In this document: positions 26,773-34,927 of the stretch, piece after piece
How the letters are laid out: each line of letters opens with the position of its first letter
How positions within the stretch are numbered: position 1 is the first letter of the stretch
Origin: Planctomycetota bacterium
GTDB taxonomy: Bacteria; Planctomycetota; J058
Length of the DNA stretch: 64,000 nucleotides
Assembly (NCBI GenBank): GCA_019636275.1
Contig: JAHBXY010000023.1
Coordinates: 1 to 64,000, forward strand
Reading direction: 5' to 3'
Notes under the pieces: model-generated
Told to the model about the DNA's origin: nothing
Database searches by the model: none
Seen by the model: only the letters and a program-made list of their open reading frames with translations
Translations under genes and position numbers: made by a program

Positions 26773-27606
26773 TCAGCGCGGCAGGGCCGCCCGGAGCGCC
26801 GCCAGCGACGCCGCCGGGAGCTCGTGCCCGCGGTGCGAGTGGCGCGAGAGCTCGACGGCGCAGAGGCCCTGGAAGCCGCTCGCCGCGAGCGCGGCGAGGG
26901 TCGCCGGCAGGTCGAGGTCGCCCTCGCCGAAGGGGACGTGCTCGTGGCGCCCGCGGGGGGCGTCCTCGAGGTGCACGACGGTCAGGTGGGCCGCGTGCGC
27001 GGCGATCGCCTCGGCGGGCGTCCCCTCGGGCTCGACCAGCGACACGTGCGAGACGTCGAGCGTCAGCCCGAGGCCGGGGACGTCCTCGTGGAGGGCCCGC
27101 CAGCCGGCGAGCGTGTCGACGCCGTGGCCGGGCTCGGGCTCGAGCGACACGGCGACGCCGAGCTCCTGCCCGCGGGCGCAGAGCTCGCGCAGGGCCTCGA
27201 CGCGCAGAGCGTGCACGACGTCGGGGTCGCCGCCCGCCGGCGCCGGGCCGGTGGCCAGGGTCAGGGCCTCCGCCTGCAGCTCGGCCGCGACCTCCAGGCA
27301 GCGGCGCAGGTGGTCGAGGCGGCGCAGGCGCGCGACCGGGTCGGGGTCGTCGAGGGCCGGGTGGTGCTTCCTCCGCGGGTCGAGCACGTAGCGCGCGCCG
27401 GTCTCGACGACGCAGGCAAGGCGCAGGCGCCGCAGGAGCCGCTGGGCGGCGGCCACGTCGCCTGGCCCCGCGCGCAAGGGGTCGAGGTGCATGACGTCGA
27501 GCGTCAGCGCGACCCCGTCGTAGCCGTCGTCCGCCAGGAGCGCGAGCGCGTCCTCGAGGCGGTGCGACTGCAGCCCGTTGGTGTTGTAGGCGAAGCGCAG
27601 GCTCAC
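26773..27606 (-). CDS. TIM-barrel sugar phosphate isomerase/epimerase-like protein
   Basis: 277 aa with the AP-endonuclease-2 barrel pattern. Metal-binding candidates are SLEPEPGHG (Glu after strand 5), LTLDVSHVSL (Asp/His after strand 6), VVHLEDAPRG and the terminal CAVELSRHSH. The start YNTNGLQSHRLEDALALL resembles xylose-isomerase-like family members. Substrate cannot be told. It overlaps the zinc-ribbon gene stop by 4 bp (GTGA). Confidence 0.75.
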   Translation of the reverse strand: MSLRFAYNTNGLQSHRLEDALALLADDGYDGVALTLDVMHLDPLRAGPGDVAAAQRLLRRLRLACVVETGARYVLDPRRKHHPALDDPDPVARLRRLDHLRRCLEVAAELQAEALTLATGPAPAGGDPDVVHALRVEALRELCARGQELGVAVSLEPEPGHGVDTLAGWRALHEDVPGLGLTLDVSHVSLVEPEGTPAEAIAAHAAHLTVVHLEDAPRGRHEHVPFGEGDLDLPATLAALAASGFQGLCAVELSRHSHRGHELPAASLAALRAALPR

Positions 27607-27944
27607 CGGCCGAGCCCGGCCCGCACCCGCGCTGCCTGCTCGGGCAGCCAGCGCCAGAAGAAGGCGTAGCCGATCCCGAAGACCGCGCCCGTGTTCGCCA
27701 GGCCGAGGAGGGCCACGAGGACCTTCGCGCCGGGCGAGAAGGCGCGGCTGCGCAGGAGGCGCGGGATCGCCGCCGCGCCGAGCGACAGGACGACGAGCGA
27801 CAGGACGTACTGCCGCTCGTGGCGGTCGACCTCGTCGGGGTCGTAGGGCCGCTCCTCGGCGGCCGCCCGGCAGCGCGGGCAGTAGGAGAACCCGGCCGGG
27901 ACGGCCAGCGCGCAGGTGGGGCAGGCGTGGAGGGTCGCGCCCAT
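27603..27944 (-). CDS. Small zinc-ribbon membrane protein
   Basis: 113 aa with CPTC near residue 8 and CPRC near residue 22, forming a zinc ribbon, then two hydrophobic segments (VLSLVVLSLGAAAIP and VLVALLGLANTGAVFGIGYAFF). Probably an inner-membrane protein with a cytoplasmic zinc ribbon. No function recognised. It is coupled to the TIM-barrel gene. Confidence 0.65.
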   Translation of the reverse strand: MGATLHACPTCALAVPAGFSYCPRCRAAAEERPYDPDEVDRHERQYVLSLVVLSLGAAAIPRLLRSRAFSPGAKVLVALLGLANTGAVFGIGYAFFWRWLPEQAARVRAGLGR

Positions 27945-27990
27945 GGCGCCCGAGGATAACCGGCCAGGCCCCCGGGAGGCCCGGCCGGCG

Positions 27991-28509
27991 TCAGCGGCGA
28001 AGCGCGCGGGCCTCCACGCGATCGAGCGCCCCGAGCACGGTCTCGATCGTCATGCCGTAGGCCACGTGCGCCACCACGCCGCGCGCGTGCGTCTGCCAGG
28101 GGTAGGCCGTCGGCCGCGCGGCGAGGCCCAGCGCCGTGACGAGGACCTGGTCGGCCAGCACCTCGAAGCCGAGGCCGAAGGCGGCGCCGTGCAGGCGGCG
28201 CGCCGCCGGCCAGCGGCGCCGCAGCCAGGCGTAGGTCACGCCGGCGCCCAGCGTGATCCCCCAGTGGAGCGCCCAGCCGAAGCGGCGCCGCGCCTCGGCG
28301 GAGAGGCCGAGCCCGAGCGCGCCGTCGATCCGCCGCGCCGCCACGTCGTAGACGTGCTCGCCCGCGCGCGCCTCGTCCTCGCGGCGCCGCGCGGCCGGGT
28401 CCTCGTGCTCGTACATGAACACCGTGATCGGGTCCATGACCTTGGTCGCGATCGCCCCGCCGACCAGGCCCTCGGCGATCGTCGTCAACATGCCATCGCG
28501 CGCGTTCAC
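27991..28509 (-). CDS. YagU-like membrane protein
   Basis: 172 aa, with hydrophobic segments near 8-25, 85-100 and 110-135. The start (GLVGGAIATKVMDPITVFMYEHE) recalls YagU/DUF1440-type inner-membrane proteins, though I see no diagnostic motif. The GTG at 28509 has a strong GAGGAGG site. Weak family call. Confidence 0.45.
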   Translation of the reverse strand: MNARDGMLTTIAEGLVGGAIATKVMDPITVFMYEHEDPAARRREDEARAGEHVYDVAARRIDGALGLGLSAEARRRFGWALHWGITLGAGVTYAWLRRRWPAARRLHGAAFGLGFEVLADQVLVTALGLAARPTAYPWQTHARGVVAHVAYGMTIETVLGALDRVEARALRR

Positions 28510-28566
28510 GCGACCTCCTCGCGTCCCCCTCCCCTCCAGGAGACCCCCGATCGACGCCGCCGCCAG

Positions 28567-29313
28567 TCACCGCGCGACCACCGCCGCCGTCACGGCGCCC
28601 GCCCCCGCCGCCGCCAGCGCCGCGGCTGCCGCCCGGAGCGTCGCGCCGCTGGTGCGGATGTCGTCGACGAGCAGCACCGGCCGCCCGCCGAGGGCGCGCC
28701 GGGCGCGGAAGGCGCCGGCGACCACGGCGTCGCGCGCCTCGCGGCGCACGCCGAACAGCGGGCGGGTCCGCCGCCGCCGCGCCAGCGCCGGCACGAGCGG
28801 GCGGTCGAGGACCTCGGCCGCCGCCTCGGCGACGCGCTCCGCCTGGTTGAAGCCGCGCGCCCACCTGCGCAGCAGGTGGAGCGGCACGGGCACGACGACG
28901 AGCGCCGGGTCGAGCGGGCCGAGCGCCTCGACGACGCGCCGGCCGAGCGCGCGGCCGAGCGGCGCGCAGGCGTCGTCGCGCCCGCCGTACTTCACCCGAT
29001 GGAGGAGGCGCCGCGCCGGCCCGCGGTAGCGCAGGAGCGCCACCGTCCCCGCGACCTCGCCCAGGGGGCGCCCGCGGCAGGACCGGCAGCGCGGCGCCGG
29101 GTCCGAGAACGGCGGGCGCGGCGCGCCGCACGCCGGGCAGGCCGCCCCGATCGGCTCGACCCCGCGTCGGCAGGGCGGGCAGAGGACGAGGGCCCACTCG
29201 CGCCCGAACGTGGCGCGGGGCGGGAGCGCCGCCAGGCAGGCGGCGCACGTCCGGGGGGCCAGGAGGGAGAGGAGGCCGGTGGCGAGGTCGCGGGCCAGGT
29301 CGAGCGCGGACAT
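28567..29313 (-). CDS. comF: ComF-like phosphoribosyltransferase-family protein
   Basis: 248 aa. The N-terminal zinc-binding part has four CxxC pairs (CAAC, CPPC, CPAC, CRSC). The C-terminal part is a type I PRTase fold, with PVPLHLLRRWARGFNQAE and the PRPP loop LLVDDIRTSGATL. ComF proteins support DNA uptake and transformation; a ComEA-like protein is encoded at 43911-44243. Confidence 0.9.
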   Translation of the reverse strand: MSALDLARDLATGLLSLLAPRTCAACLAALPPRATFGREWALVLCPPCRRGVEPIGAACPACGAPRPPFSDPAPRCRSCRGRPLGEVAGTVALLRYRGPARRLLHRVKYGGRDDACAPLGRALGRRVVEALGPLDPALVVVPVPLHLLRRWARGFNQAERVAEAAAEVLDRPLVPALARRRRTRPLFGVRREARDAVVAGAFRARRALGGRPVLLVDDIRTSGATLRAAAAALAAAGAGAVTAAVVAR

Positions 29314-29479
29314 GGGCGCCTCCCGAGCGCCCCGAGGACCCGCCTTCCTAACATGACCCGAACCATGGGATCAAGGGACCGTCCATGGGCAGTTACTGGT
29401 GGGTAACGGGTCGCCTGACCCACCTACCCCGACGTAGAGTGGCGTCTCCCGGGGGGGAGCCGAGGACCAGGAGGTCCCC
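29314..29479. other. Divergent intergenic region with two palindromes
   Basis: The region separates comF (-) from the MEDS gene (+). It contains GTTACTGGTGGGTAAC (29392-29407, a 5-bp inverted repeat), and two CCATGG boxes about 20 bp apart (about 29372 and 29393). These may be operators. No convincing -35/-10 pair was found. Confidence 0.3.
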
Positions 29480-30115
29480 ATGGCCGACGTCTCCCTGGTA
29501 GGTCGTCCGCTCGCCCCCTACTACCACGTGTGCGCGCTGTTCAGCGACCCGGAGGAGGAGTACTCCGTCCTCACCCCCTTCTTCCGGGAGGGGCTCGAGC
29601 GCGGGGAGCGCGTGTTCAACATCGTCGACCCCGCGCTCCGCGACGCGCACCTGCAGCGCTTCGCCTGCGCCGGCATCGACGTCGAGCGCTGCGAGCGGGA
29701 GCGGCGCCTCGACGTCCGCACGTGGCCCGAGGTGTACCTGCGCGACGGCCACTTCGACCAGGACCGGATGGTGAGCGCGGTGGACGCCGTCATCGAGGAG
29801 GGCCGCGCGCTGGGCTTCGAGCGGCATCGGCTGAGCGGGAACATGGGCTGGGCCCTGCTCGACCGCCCGGGGACCGAGCAGCTCATCGAGTACGAGGTGC
29901 GCATCAACGAGGTCCTCGCGCGCACCCGCCAGCCGGCGGTCTGCATCTACGACATCACCCGCCTCAGCGGCGCGCTCGTCATGGACATCCTGCGCTCGCA
30001 CCCGCTGACGCTCGTCGGGGGCGTCGTGCACGAGAACCCGCTGTACGAGCCGCCGGCCCGGTTCATGGCCGAGCTCCGCGCCCGCCGCGCGGCGCGGAGC
30101 GCCGTCCCGGCGTGA
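29480..30115 (+). CDS. MEDS-domain sensory protein
   Basis: 211 aa, nearly all one MEDS domain, the methanogen/methylotroph DcmR sensory domain. Characteristic blocks are YHVCALFSDPEEEYSVLTPFFREGLERGE, a central MVSAVDAVIEEGRALGF and CIYDITRLSGALVMDILRSHP. Such proteins are thought to sense small organic compounds or act with histidine kinases and anti-sigma systems. ATG at 29480 follows AGGAGG. It overlaps the kinase gene by 4 bp. Confidence 0.85.
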   Translation: MADVSLVGRPLAPYYHVCALFSDPEEEYSVLTPFFREGLERGERVFNIVDPALRDAHLQRFACAGIDVERCERERRLDVRTWPEVYLRDGHFDQDRMVSAVDAVIEEGRALGFERHRLSGNMGWALLDRPGTEQLIEYEVRINEVLARTRQPAVCIYDITRLSGALVMDILRSHPLTLVGGVVHENPLYEPPARFMAELRARRAARSAVPA

Positions 30116-31797
30116 GGGCCTCGGGCGAGGACGACGAGGGCGGGGGCGAGCCCGCGAGGTTCGCGACCGGCGCCACGGGCATCGAGACCGTGGACGCGCC
30201 GGCGCAGCTCCGCCTCCTCCTGCGCGACCTGCTGGCGCTGCTGGCGCTGCCGGCCATGTGCAACGGCCGCGGGCCGAGGGAGACCCTGACGCTCGCGCTC
30301 GACGCGCTCGAGGCGGTGTTCCCCGAGGCCTTCGTCTACGCCCGGGTGAACTGGAGCGACGAGGCGATCGAGCTCCTGCGCCGAGACGGGCACGACGAGC
30401 CCGCGGCGCTGGCCGAGGTCCGGGAGGCGCTCGCGGGCTGCCTCGACCACGGGGCGCCGACCGTCGTGTCGCTGCCGGGAGGGCCCCTGGGGGCGGTGCG
30501 CGCGGCGGTGGTGCCGCTGGCGCTGCTCGCCGAGCGGGGGGCGATCGTCGTCGGGTCGCGGCGCCTGGACTTCCCGGACCCGAACGCGATGATCCTCCTG
30601 CGCGCCGCGGCCAGCCTCGCGGCGAGCAGCCTCGGCACGGCGCGCGCGCTGGCCGAGCGAGAGCGGGCCAGCCGCGCCAAGGACGAGTTCCTGGCCATGC
30701 TCGGGCACGAGCTGCGCAACCCGCTCGCGCCGATCGTGACCGCCATGGAGCTCCTGCGCGAGCGGGGCGACCTGGGGCAGCGCCGCGAGCTGCGGATCAT
30801 CGAGCGGCAGGTGGGCCACCTGCTCCGGCTCGTCGACGACCTCCTCGACATCTCGCGCATCACCCGGGGGAAGGTCGACCTCGCGCGCCGCCCGCTCGAG
30901 GTCGCGGCGTTCGTGGCGCGCGGCATCGAGATGGCGAGCCCGCTGGTCGAGCAGCGCCGCCACCACCTGCGGGTGGAGGCGCCCGCCGGCCTGGTCGTCG
31001 ACGGCGACGAGACCCGCCTCGCGCAGGTCGTGTCGAACCTGCTGAGCAACGCGGCGAAGTACACGCCGCCGGGCGGCCACCTCGAGGTGCTCGCCGGGGC
31101 CGAGGACGGCGCGGCCGTGGTGTGCGTGAGGGACGACGGCGACGGCGTCGCGCCCGACCTGCTGCCCTGCATGTTCGACATCTTCGTCCGGGGGCGCGCC
31201 GAGCTCAGCCAGCGCGAGGGCGGGCTCGGGCTGGGGCTGACGATCGTCAAGAACCTCGTGCACCTGCACGGCGGCGAGGTGTCGGCGCGCAGCGACGGCC
31301 CCGGGGCGGGCTGCGAGGTCTCGGTGCGCCTCCCGCTGCACCGCGCGCGCGTCGCGGCCGAGCGCCGGCCCCCCGCGGCCGACGACCTGGCCCGCGCGCG
31401 CGAGGGGAGGGCGCTGCGCCTGGTGGTCGTGGACGACAACGAGGACGCCGCGCAGCTCCTCGCGGAGCTGCTGCGGCTGGCGGGGCACGACGTCACGGTC
31501 GCCCACGACTGCGCGCGCGCGCTCGCGGCGGTGGAGGAGCGGCGCCCGGACGTCGCGATCCTCGACCTCGGGCTCCCCGTCATGGACGGGTGGGAGCTCG
31601 CGGCGCTCATTCGCGCGCGCCTCGGCGACGCGGCGCCCGGGCTCATCGCGCTCACGGGTTACGGGCAGGAGGGCGACCGCGCGCGCAGCGCGGCGGCCGG
31701 CTTCGGCAGCCACCTCGTGAAGCCCGTGGGCGTGGCCGAGCTGTTCGAGGCGGTCGCGGCCGCAGCCCGCGCCCGTGGGGCGAAGCGCGACCCGTGA
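30112..31797 (+). CDS. Hybrid histidine kinase coupled to the MEDS sensor
   Basis: 561 aa. A GAF-like N-terminal region (about 30-180) is followed by HisKA with the phospho-acceptor H199 (LGHELRNP), an HATPase with N-box NLLSNAAKYT and G-boxes GDGVAPD and GGLGLGLTIV, and a C-terminal receiver with DLGLPVMDGWELA. There is no membrane segment, so it is cytosolic. GTGA overlap with the MEDS gene suggests the MEDS protein supplies or modulates the signal. No output regulator is adjacent. Confidence 0.92.
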   Translation: MRASGEDDEGGGEPARFATGATGIETVDAPAQLRLLLRDLLALLALPAMCNGRGPRETLTLALDALEAVFPEAFVYARVNWSDEAIELLRRDGHDEPAALAEVREALAGCLDHGAPTVVSLPGGPLGAVRAAVVPLALLAERGAIVVGSRRLDFPDPNAMILLRAAASLAASSLGTARALAERERASRAKDEFLAMLGHELRNPLAPIVTAMELLRERGDLGQRRELRIIERQVGHLLRLVDDLLDISRITRGKVDLARRPLEVAAFVARGIEMASPLVEQRRHHLRVEAPAGLVVDGDETRLAQVVSNLLSNAAKYTPPGGHLEVLAGAEDGAAVVCVRDDGDGVAPDLLPCMFDIFVRGRAELSQREGGLGLGLTIVKNLVHLHGGEVSARSDGPGAGCEVSVRLPLHRARVAAERRPPAADDLARAREGRALRLVVVDDNEDAAQLLAELLRLAGHDVTVAHDCARALAAVEERRPDVAILDLGLPVMDGWELAALIRARLGDAAPGLIALTGYGQEGDRARSAAAGFGSHLVKPVGVAELFEAVAAAARARGAKRDP

Positions 31798-31865
31798 GGC
31801 GTCGTGCCACATGGTCTGATCGTCACCATCCGCGAGGGCGGCGGCGCGGGTAGACTCTGCGGCCC

Positions 31866-33590
31866 ATGACCGGGGCCGCCCTGGACTCGCCAGCGCACGC
31901 TTCGGCCGCGCCGCACCCCGCGGCGCACGGCCACGGGCACGGTCCGGCCGCGCGCCTCTGGGCGCTGCTGCAGCTCGAGCGGCGGATCATCGTCACGCTG
32001 CTCGGCTTCTCCATGGCCGTGGGCGTCCTCGTCCTCGCCACGCCGATCGCCGTGCAGGCGCTCGTCGACGCCGTGGCGTTCGGCGGCCTGCTGCAGCCGG
32101 TGCTCGTCCTGGCCGCGGTGCTCTTCGGCTGCCTGGCGCTCGCCGCGGCGTTCCGGGCCCTCCAGACCTACGTGGTCGAGATCCTCCAGCGCCGCCTCTT
32201 CGTCCGCGTCCTCACGACCCTGGCGCGGCGGCTGCCGCGCGTCCGCCTCGAGGTCGGCGACGACGAGTACCCCCCGGAGTTCGTGAACCGGTTCTTCGAC
32301 GTGGTGACGCTGCAGAAGGCCGGCACGCAGCTGCTCATCGACGGCTTCACGATCGTGCTCGTGACGACGATGGGCCTCCTGCTCCTGGCCTTCTACCACC
32401 CGCTCATGCTCGCGCTCGACCTCGTCCTCGTGGTCGGGATCTTCGTCGTGACCTTCGGCCTGTCGCGCGGCGGCGTGCGGACCGCGATCGACGAGTCGAA
32501 GAAGAAGTACGAGGCCGCGGCCTGGCTCCAGGAGCTCGCCCTGCACCCGATCGCGTTCCGCGGCCCCGGCGGGCCGGCGTTCGCCGCCTCGCGGGCGGAC
32601 GAGATCGCGGCCGAGTGGCTCGCGTGCCGTCGCGCGCACTTCCGCGTCCAGCTCCGGCACATCCTGGGCGCGCTGGCCCTGCAGGTCGGCGCGAGCACGC
32701 TCGTGCTGGTCCTGGGCGGCTGGCTGGTGATCGACGGCACGCTCTCGCTCGGCCAGCTCGTGGCCTCCGAGGTCGTGGTCACGATCGTCGTCGGCAAGGT
32801 GGCCAAGCTGGGCAAGTGGCTCGAGGACCTCTACGACCTGTGCGCGGCCGTGGACAAGCTCGGCCACCTGTGGGAACTCCCGCTCGAGCCCGAGGGCGAC
32901 GAGGCGCCCCTGCATCACGGGCCGGCCCGGGTCGAGGTCGAGGAGGCCACCCTCGTCACGGGCGCCCGCTGCCCGCTCGACGGGGTCGACGTCACGATCG
33001 AGCCGGGCGAGCGCGTGGCCCTGATCGGCCCGCCCGGCGCGGGCAAGAGCGCGCTGCTCGAGGTGATCTACGGCGGGCACGTGCTCACCTCGGGCGTCGT
33101 GCGCGTGGACGGCGTCGACGTGCGCGACATCGTCCCCGACGCGCACCGGGCCCGCGTGGCGCTGGTGCGCGGAGCCGAGGTCATCGCGGGCTCGATCCTC
33201 GACAACATCCGCTTCGGCCGCGAGCACGTCGGCCGCGACGCGGCGCGCGCGGCCCTGCGCGCGGTGGGCCTGTTCGACGCCGTGAGCCGGCTCCCCGAGG
33301 GGCTCGACCAGCGGGTCATCACCGGCGGCGCGCCGCTCTCGCCCGTGCAGGCGCGGCTGCTGACGCTGGCCCGCGCCATCGCCGGGGCGCCCTCGCTCCT
33401 GCTCCTCGACCAGAGCTTCGACGACGTGGCCGCCCAGAACGTGTGGCCGTTCCTCGGCTGGCTCGCGGAGCAGGCGGAGGGCCCCACCCTGCTCGTCGCC
33501 ACCAGCCGCCCGGAGGTCGCGGCCCTGTTCGCCCGACGGCTCGAGCTCGAGGGCGGGCGCGTCCGGCCGGCCCAGGAGGCGGCCCCGTGA
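31866..33590 (+). CDS. ABC exporter with degenerate ATPase motifs
   Basis: 574 aa. A His-rich N-terminus (about 20-26) precedes a six-helix membrane domain (40-310) and a nucleotide-binding domain. Walker A (GPPGAGKSA, about 388) is intact. Walker B reads LLLLDQSF with Gln in place of Glu, the signature is PLSPVQ instead of LSGGQ, and the H-loop His is Ser (VATSRPE). Such changes normally abolish or limit hydrolysis. It starts a three-gene type I secretion-like operon with GTGA overlaps. Confidence 0.85.
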   Translation: MTGAALDSPAHASAAPHPAAHGHGHGPAARLWALLQLERRIIVTLLGFSMAVGVLVLATPIAVQALVDAVAFGGLLQPVLVLAAVLFGCLALAAAFRALQTYVVEILQRRLFVRVLTTLARRLPRVRLEVGDDEYPPEFVNRFFDVVTLQKAGTQLLIDGFTIVLVTTMGLLLLAFYHPLMLALDLVLVVGIFVVTFGLSRGGVRTAIDESKKKYEAAAWLQELALHPIAFRGPGGPAFAASRADEIAAEWLACRRAHFRVQLRHILGALALQVGASTLVLVLGGWLVIDGTLSLGQLVASEVVVTIVVGKVAKLGKWLEDLYDLCAAVDKLGHLWELPLEPEGDEAPLHHGPARVEVEEATLVTGARCPLDGVDVTIEPGERVALIGPPGAGKSALLEVIYGGHVLTSGVVRVDGVDVRDIVPDAHRARVALVRGAEVIAGSILDNIRFGREHVGRDAARAALRAVGLFDAVSRLPEGLDQRVITGGAPLSPVQARLLTLARAIAGAPSLLLLDQSFDDVAAQNVWPFLGWLAEQAEGPTLLVATSRPEVAALFARRLELEGGRVRPAQEAAP

Positions 33591-34927
33591 GCGAGGCCTG
33601 GCCGAGCGACGGCTGCGACGTGCAGGCGCTGAAGGGGCTCGAGGTCCATCGGCGCATCCGCGCCCTGGCGCGCGTCGTGTACCTCTTGCTCGCCGTCTCG
33701 CCGGCGCTGCTCCTGCTCGTGCCCTGGCAGCAGAACATCCTCGGCGAGGGGCAGGTCGTGGCGCTCTCCCCCACCGAGCGGCAGCAGCTCATCGAGGCGC
33801 CGCTCGACGGGCGCGTCGTGCGCTGGGCGGTGCGCGAGGCGCAGCGCGTCAAGCAGGGCGACCCGCTCATCGAGCTCAACGACAACGACCCCGAGCTCAT
33901 CGCCCGGCTGCGCGACCAGCGCGACGCGGTCCGCGCGCGCGCGGACGCGATCGCGCGCGAGGCCGCCGCCCACGACGCCAACGCGGCCGGCCTGGAGGCC
34001 GCGCGCGTCCTCGCCGTGCAGGCGGCCGAGGAGCGGGTGTCCATGGCGAGGAACCGGACGCTGGCGGCCGAGCAGGCGCTCGAGGCGGCCGAGGGCGCGG
34101 CGCTCACGGCCGGGCTCCACCGCGACCGGCAGGCGGCCCTCGCCGAGAAGGGGCTGGCCTCGCGGCGCACGGTGGAGCTCGCCGACCTCGACGTGGTCCG
34201 CGCGCGCACCGAGGTGGAGCGCGCCCGCGCGGCGCTGGAGGCGGCCCGCCGCGAGGAGGCCTCGCTCGTGGCCGAGCGCGACCGGGCCGGGCTCGAGCTG
34301 GAGGCGCGCGCGGTCTCCGCCCGGGCCTCGGCCGAGAAGGCCCGCGCCGACCTCGAGGCCGCGCGGGGCGAGCTCGCCCGGGTCGCGGTCTCGCTGGCCC
34401 GGCAGGGGACGCAGGAGGTCCTCGCCCCGCGCGACGGCACGGTCGTGCGCTTCTTCGTGGCCGGCGGCGGCGAGCTGGTCAAGGCGGGCGACCCGCTGCT
34501 CCTGTTCGTGCCCGACGCGGCCGAGCGGGCCGTCGAGCTCGTCGTCAAGGGCAACGACGCGCCGCTCATCAGCGAAGGCCGCCACGTGCGCATCCAGTTC
34601 GAGGGCTGGCCGGCCGTGCAGTTCGTGGGCTGGCCCTCCGTGGCGATCGGCACGTTCGGGGGCACGGTGGCCTTCGTCGACGCGACCGACGACGGCTCGG
34701 GCAAGTTCAGGATCCTCGTCGTGCCCGACGAGGACGAGCCCTGGCCCGAGAAGCGCTTCCTGCGCCAGGGGGTGCGCACCAAGGGCTGGGTGCTCCTCGA
34801 TCAGGTGACGCTGGGCTACGAGCTGTGGCGGCGGATCAACGGCTTCCCGCAGGCCCTGCAGAGCAGCGCGCCGAAGACCGAGGACGCGCCGAGGACGCGC
34901 AAGCGGCCGGAGGGAGAGAAGCGGTGA
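33587..34927 (+). CDS. HlyD-family membrane fusion/adaptor protein
   Basis: 446 aa. One inner-membrane helix near 35-52 is followed by a biotinyl-lipoyl-like segment (APLDGRVVRW), long coiled coils (about 90-285) and the matching second lipoyl half with beta domains (APRDGTVVRFFVAGGGELVKAGDPLL). This is the type I secretion adaptor that bridges the ABC protein and outer-membrane factor. The tail is Arg/Lys-rich. GTG start with 4-bp overlap. Confidence 0.9.
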   Translation: MSEAWPSDGCDVQALKGLEVHRRIRALARVVYLLLAVSPALLLLVPWQQNILGEGQVVALSPTERQQLIEAPLDGRVVRWAVREAQRVKQGDPLIELNDNDPELIARLRDQRDAVRARADAIAREAAAHDANAAGLEAARVLAVQAAEERVSMARNRTLAAEQALEAAEGAALTAGLHRDRQAALAEKGLASRRTVELADLDVVRARTEVERARAALEAARREEASLVAERDRAGLELEARAVSARASAEKARADLEAARGELARVAVSLARQGTQEVLAPRDGTVVRFFVAGGGELVKAGDPLLLFVPDAAERAVELVVKGNDAPLISEGRHVRIQFEGWPAVQFVGWPSVAIGTFGGTVAFVDATDDGSGKFRILVVPDEDEPWPEKRFLRQGVRTKGWVLLDQVTLGYELWRRINGFPQALQSSAPKTEDAPRTRKRPEGEKR

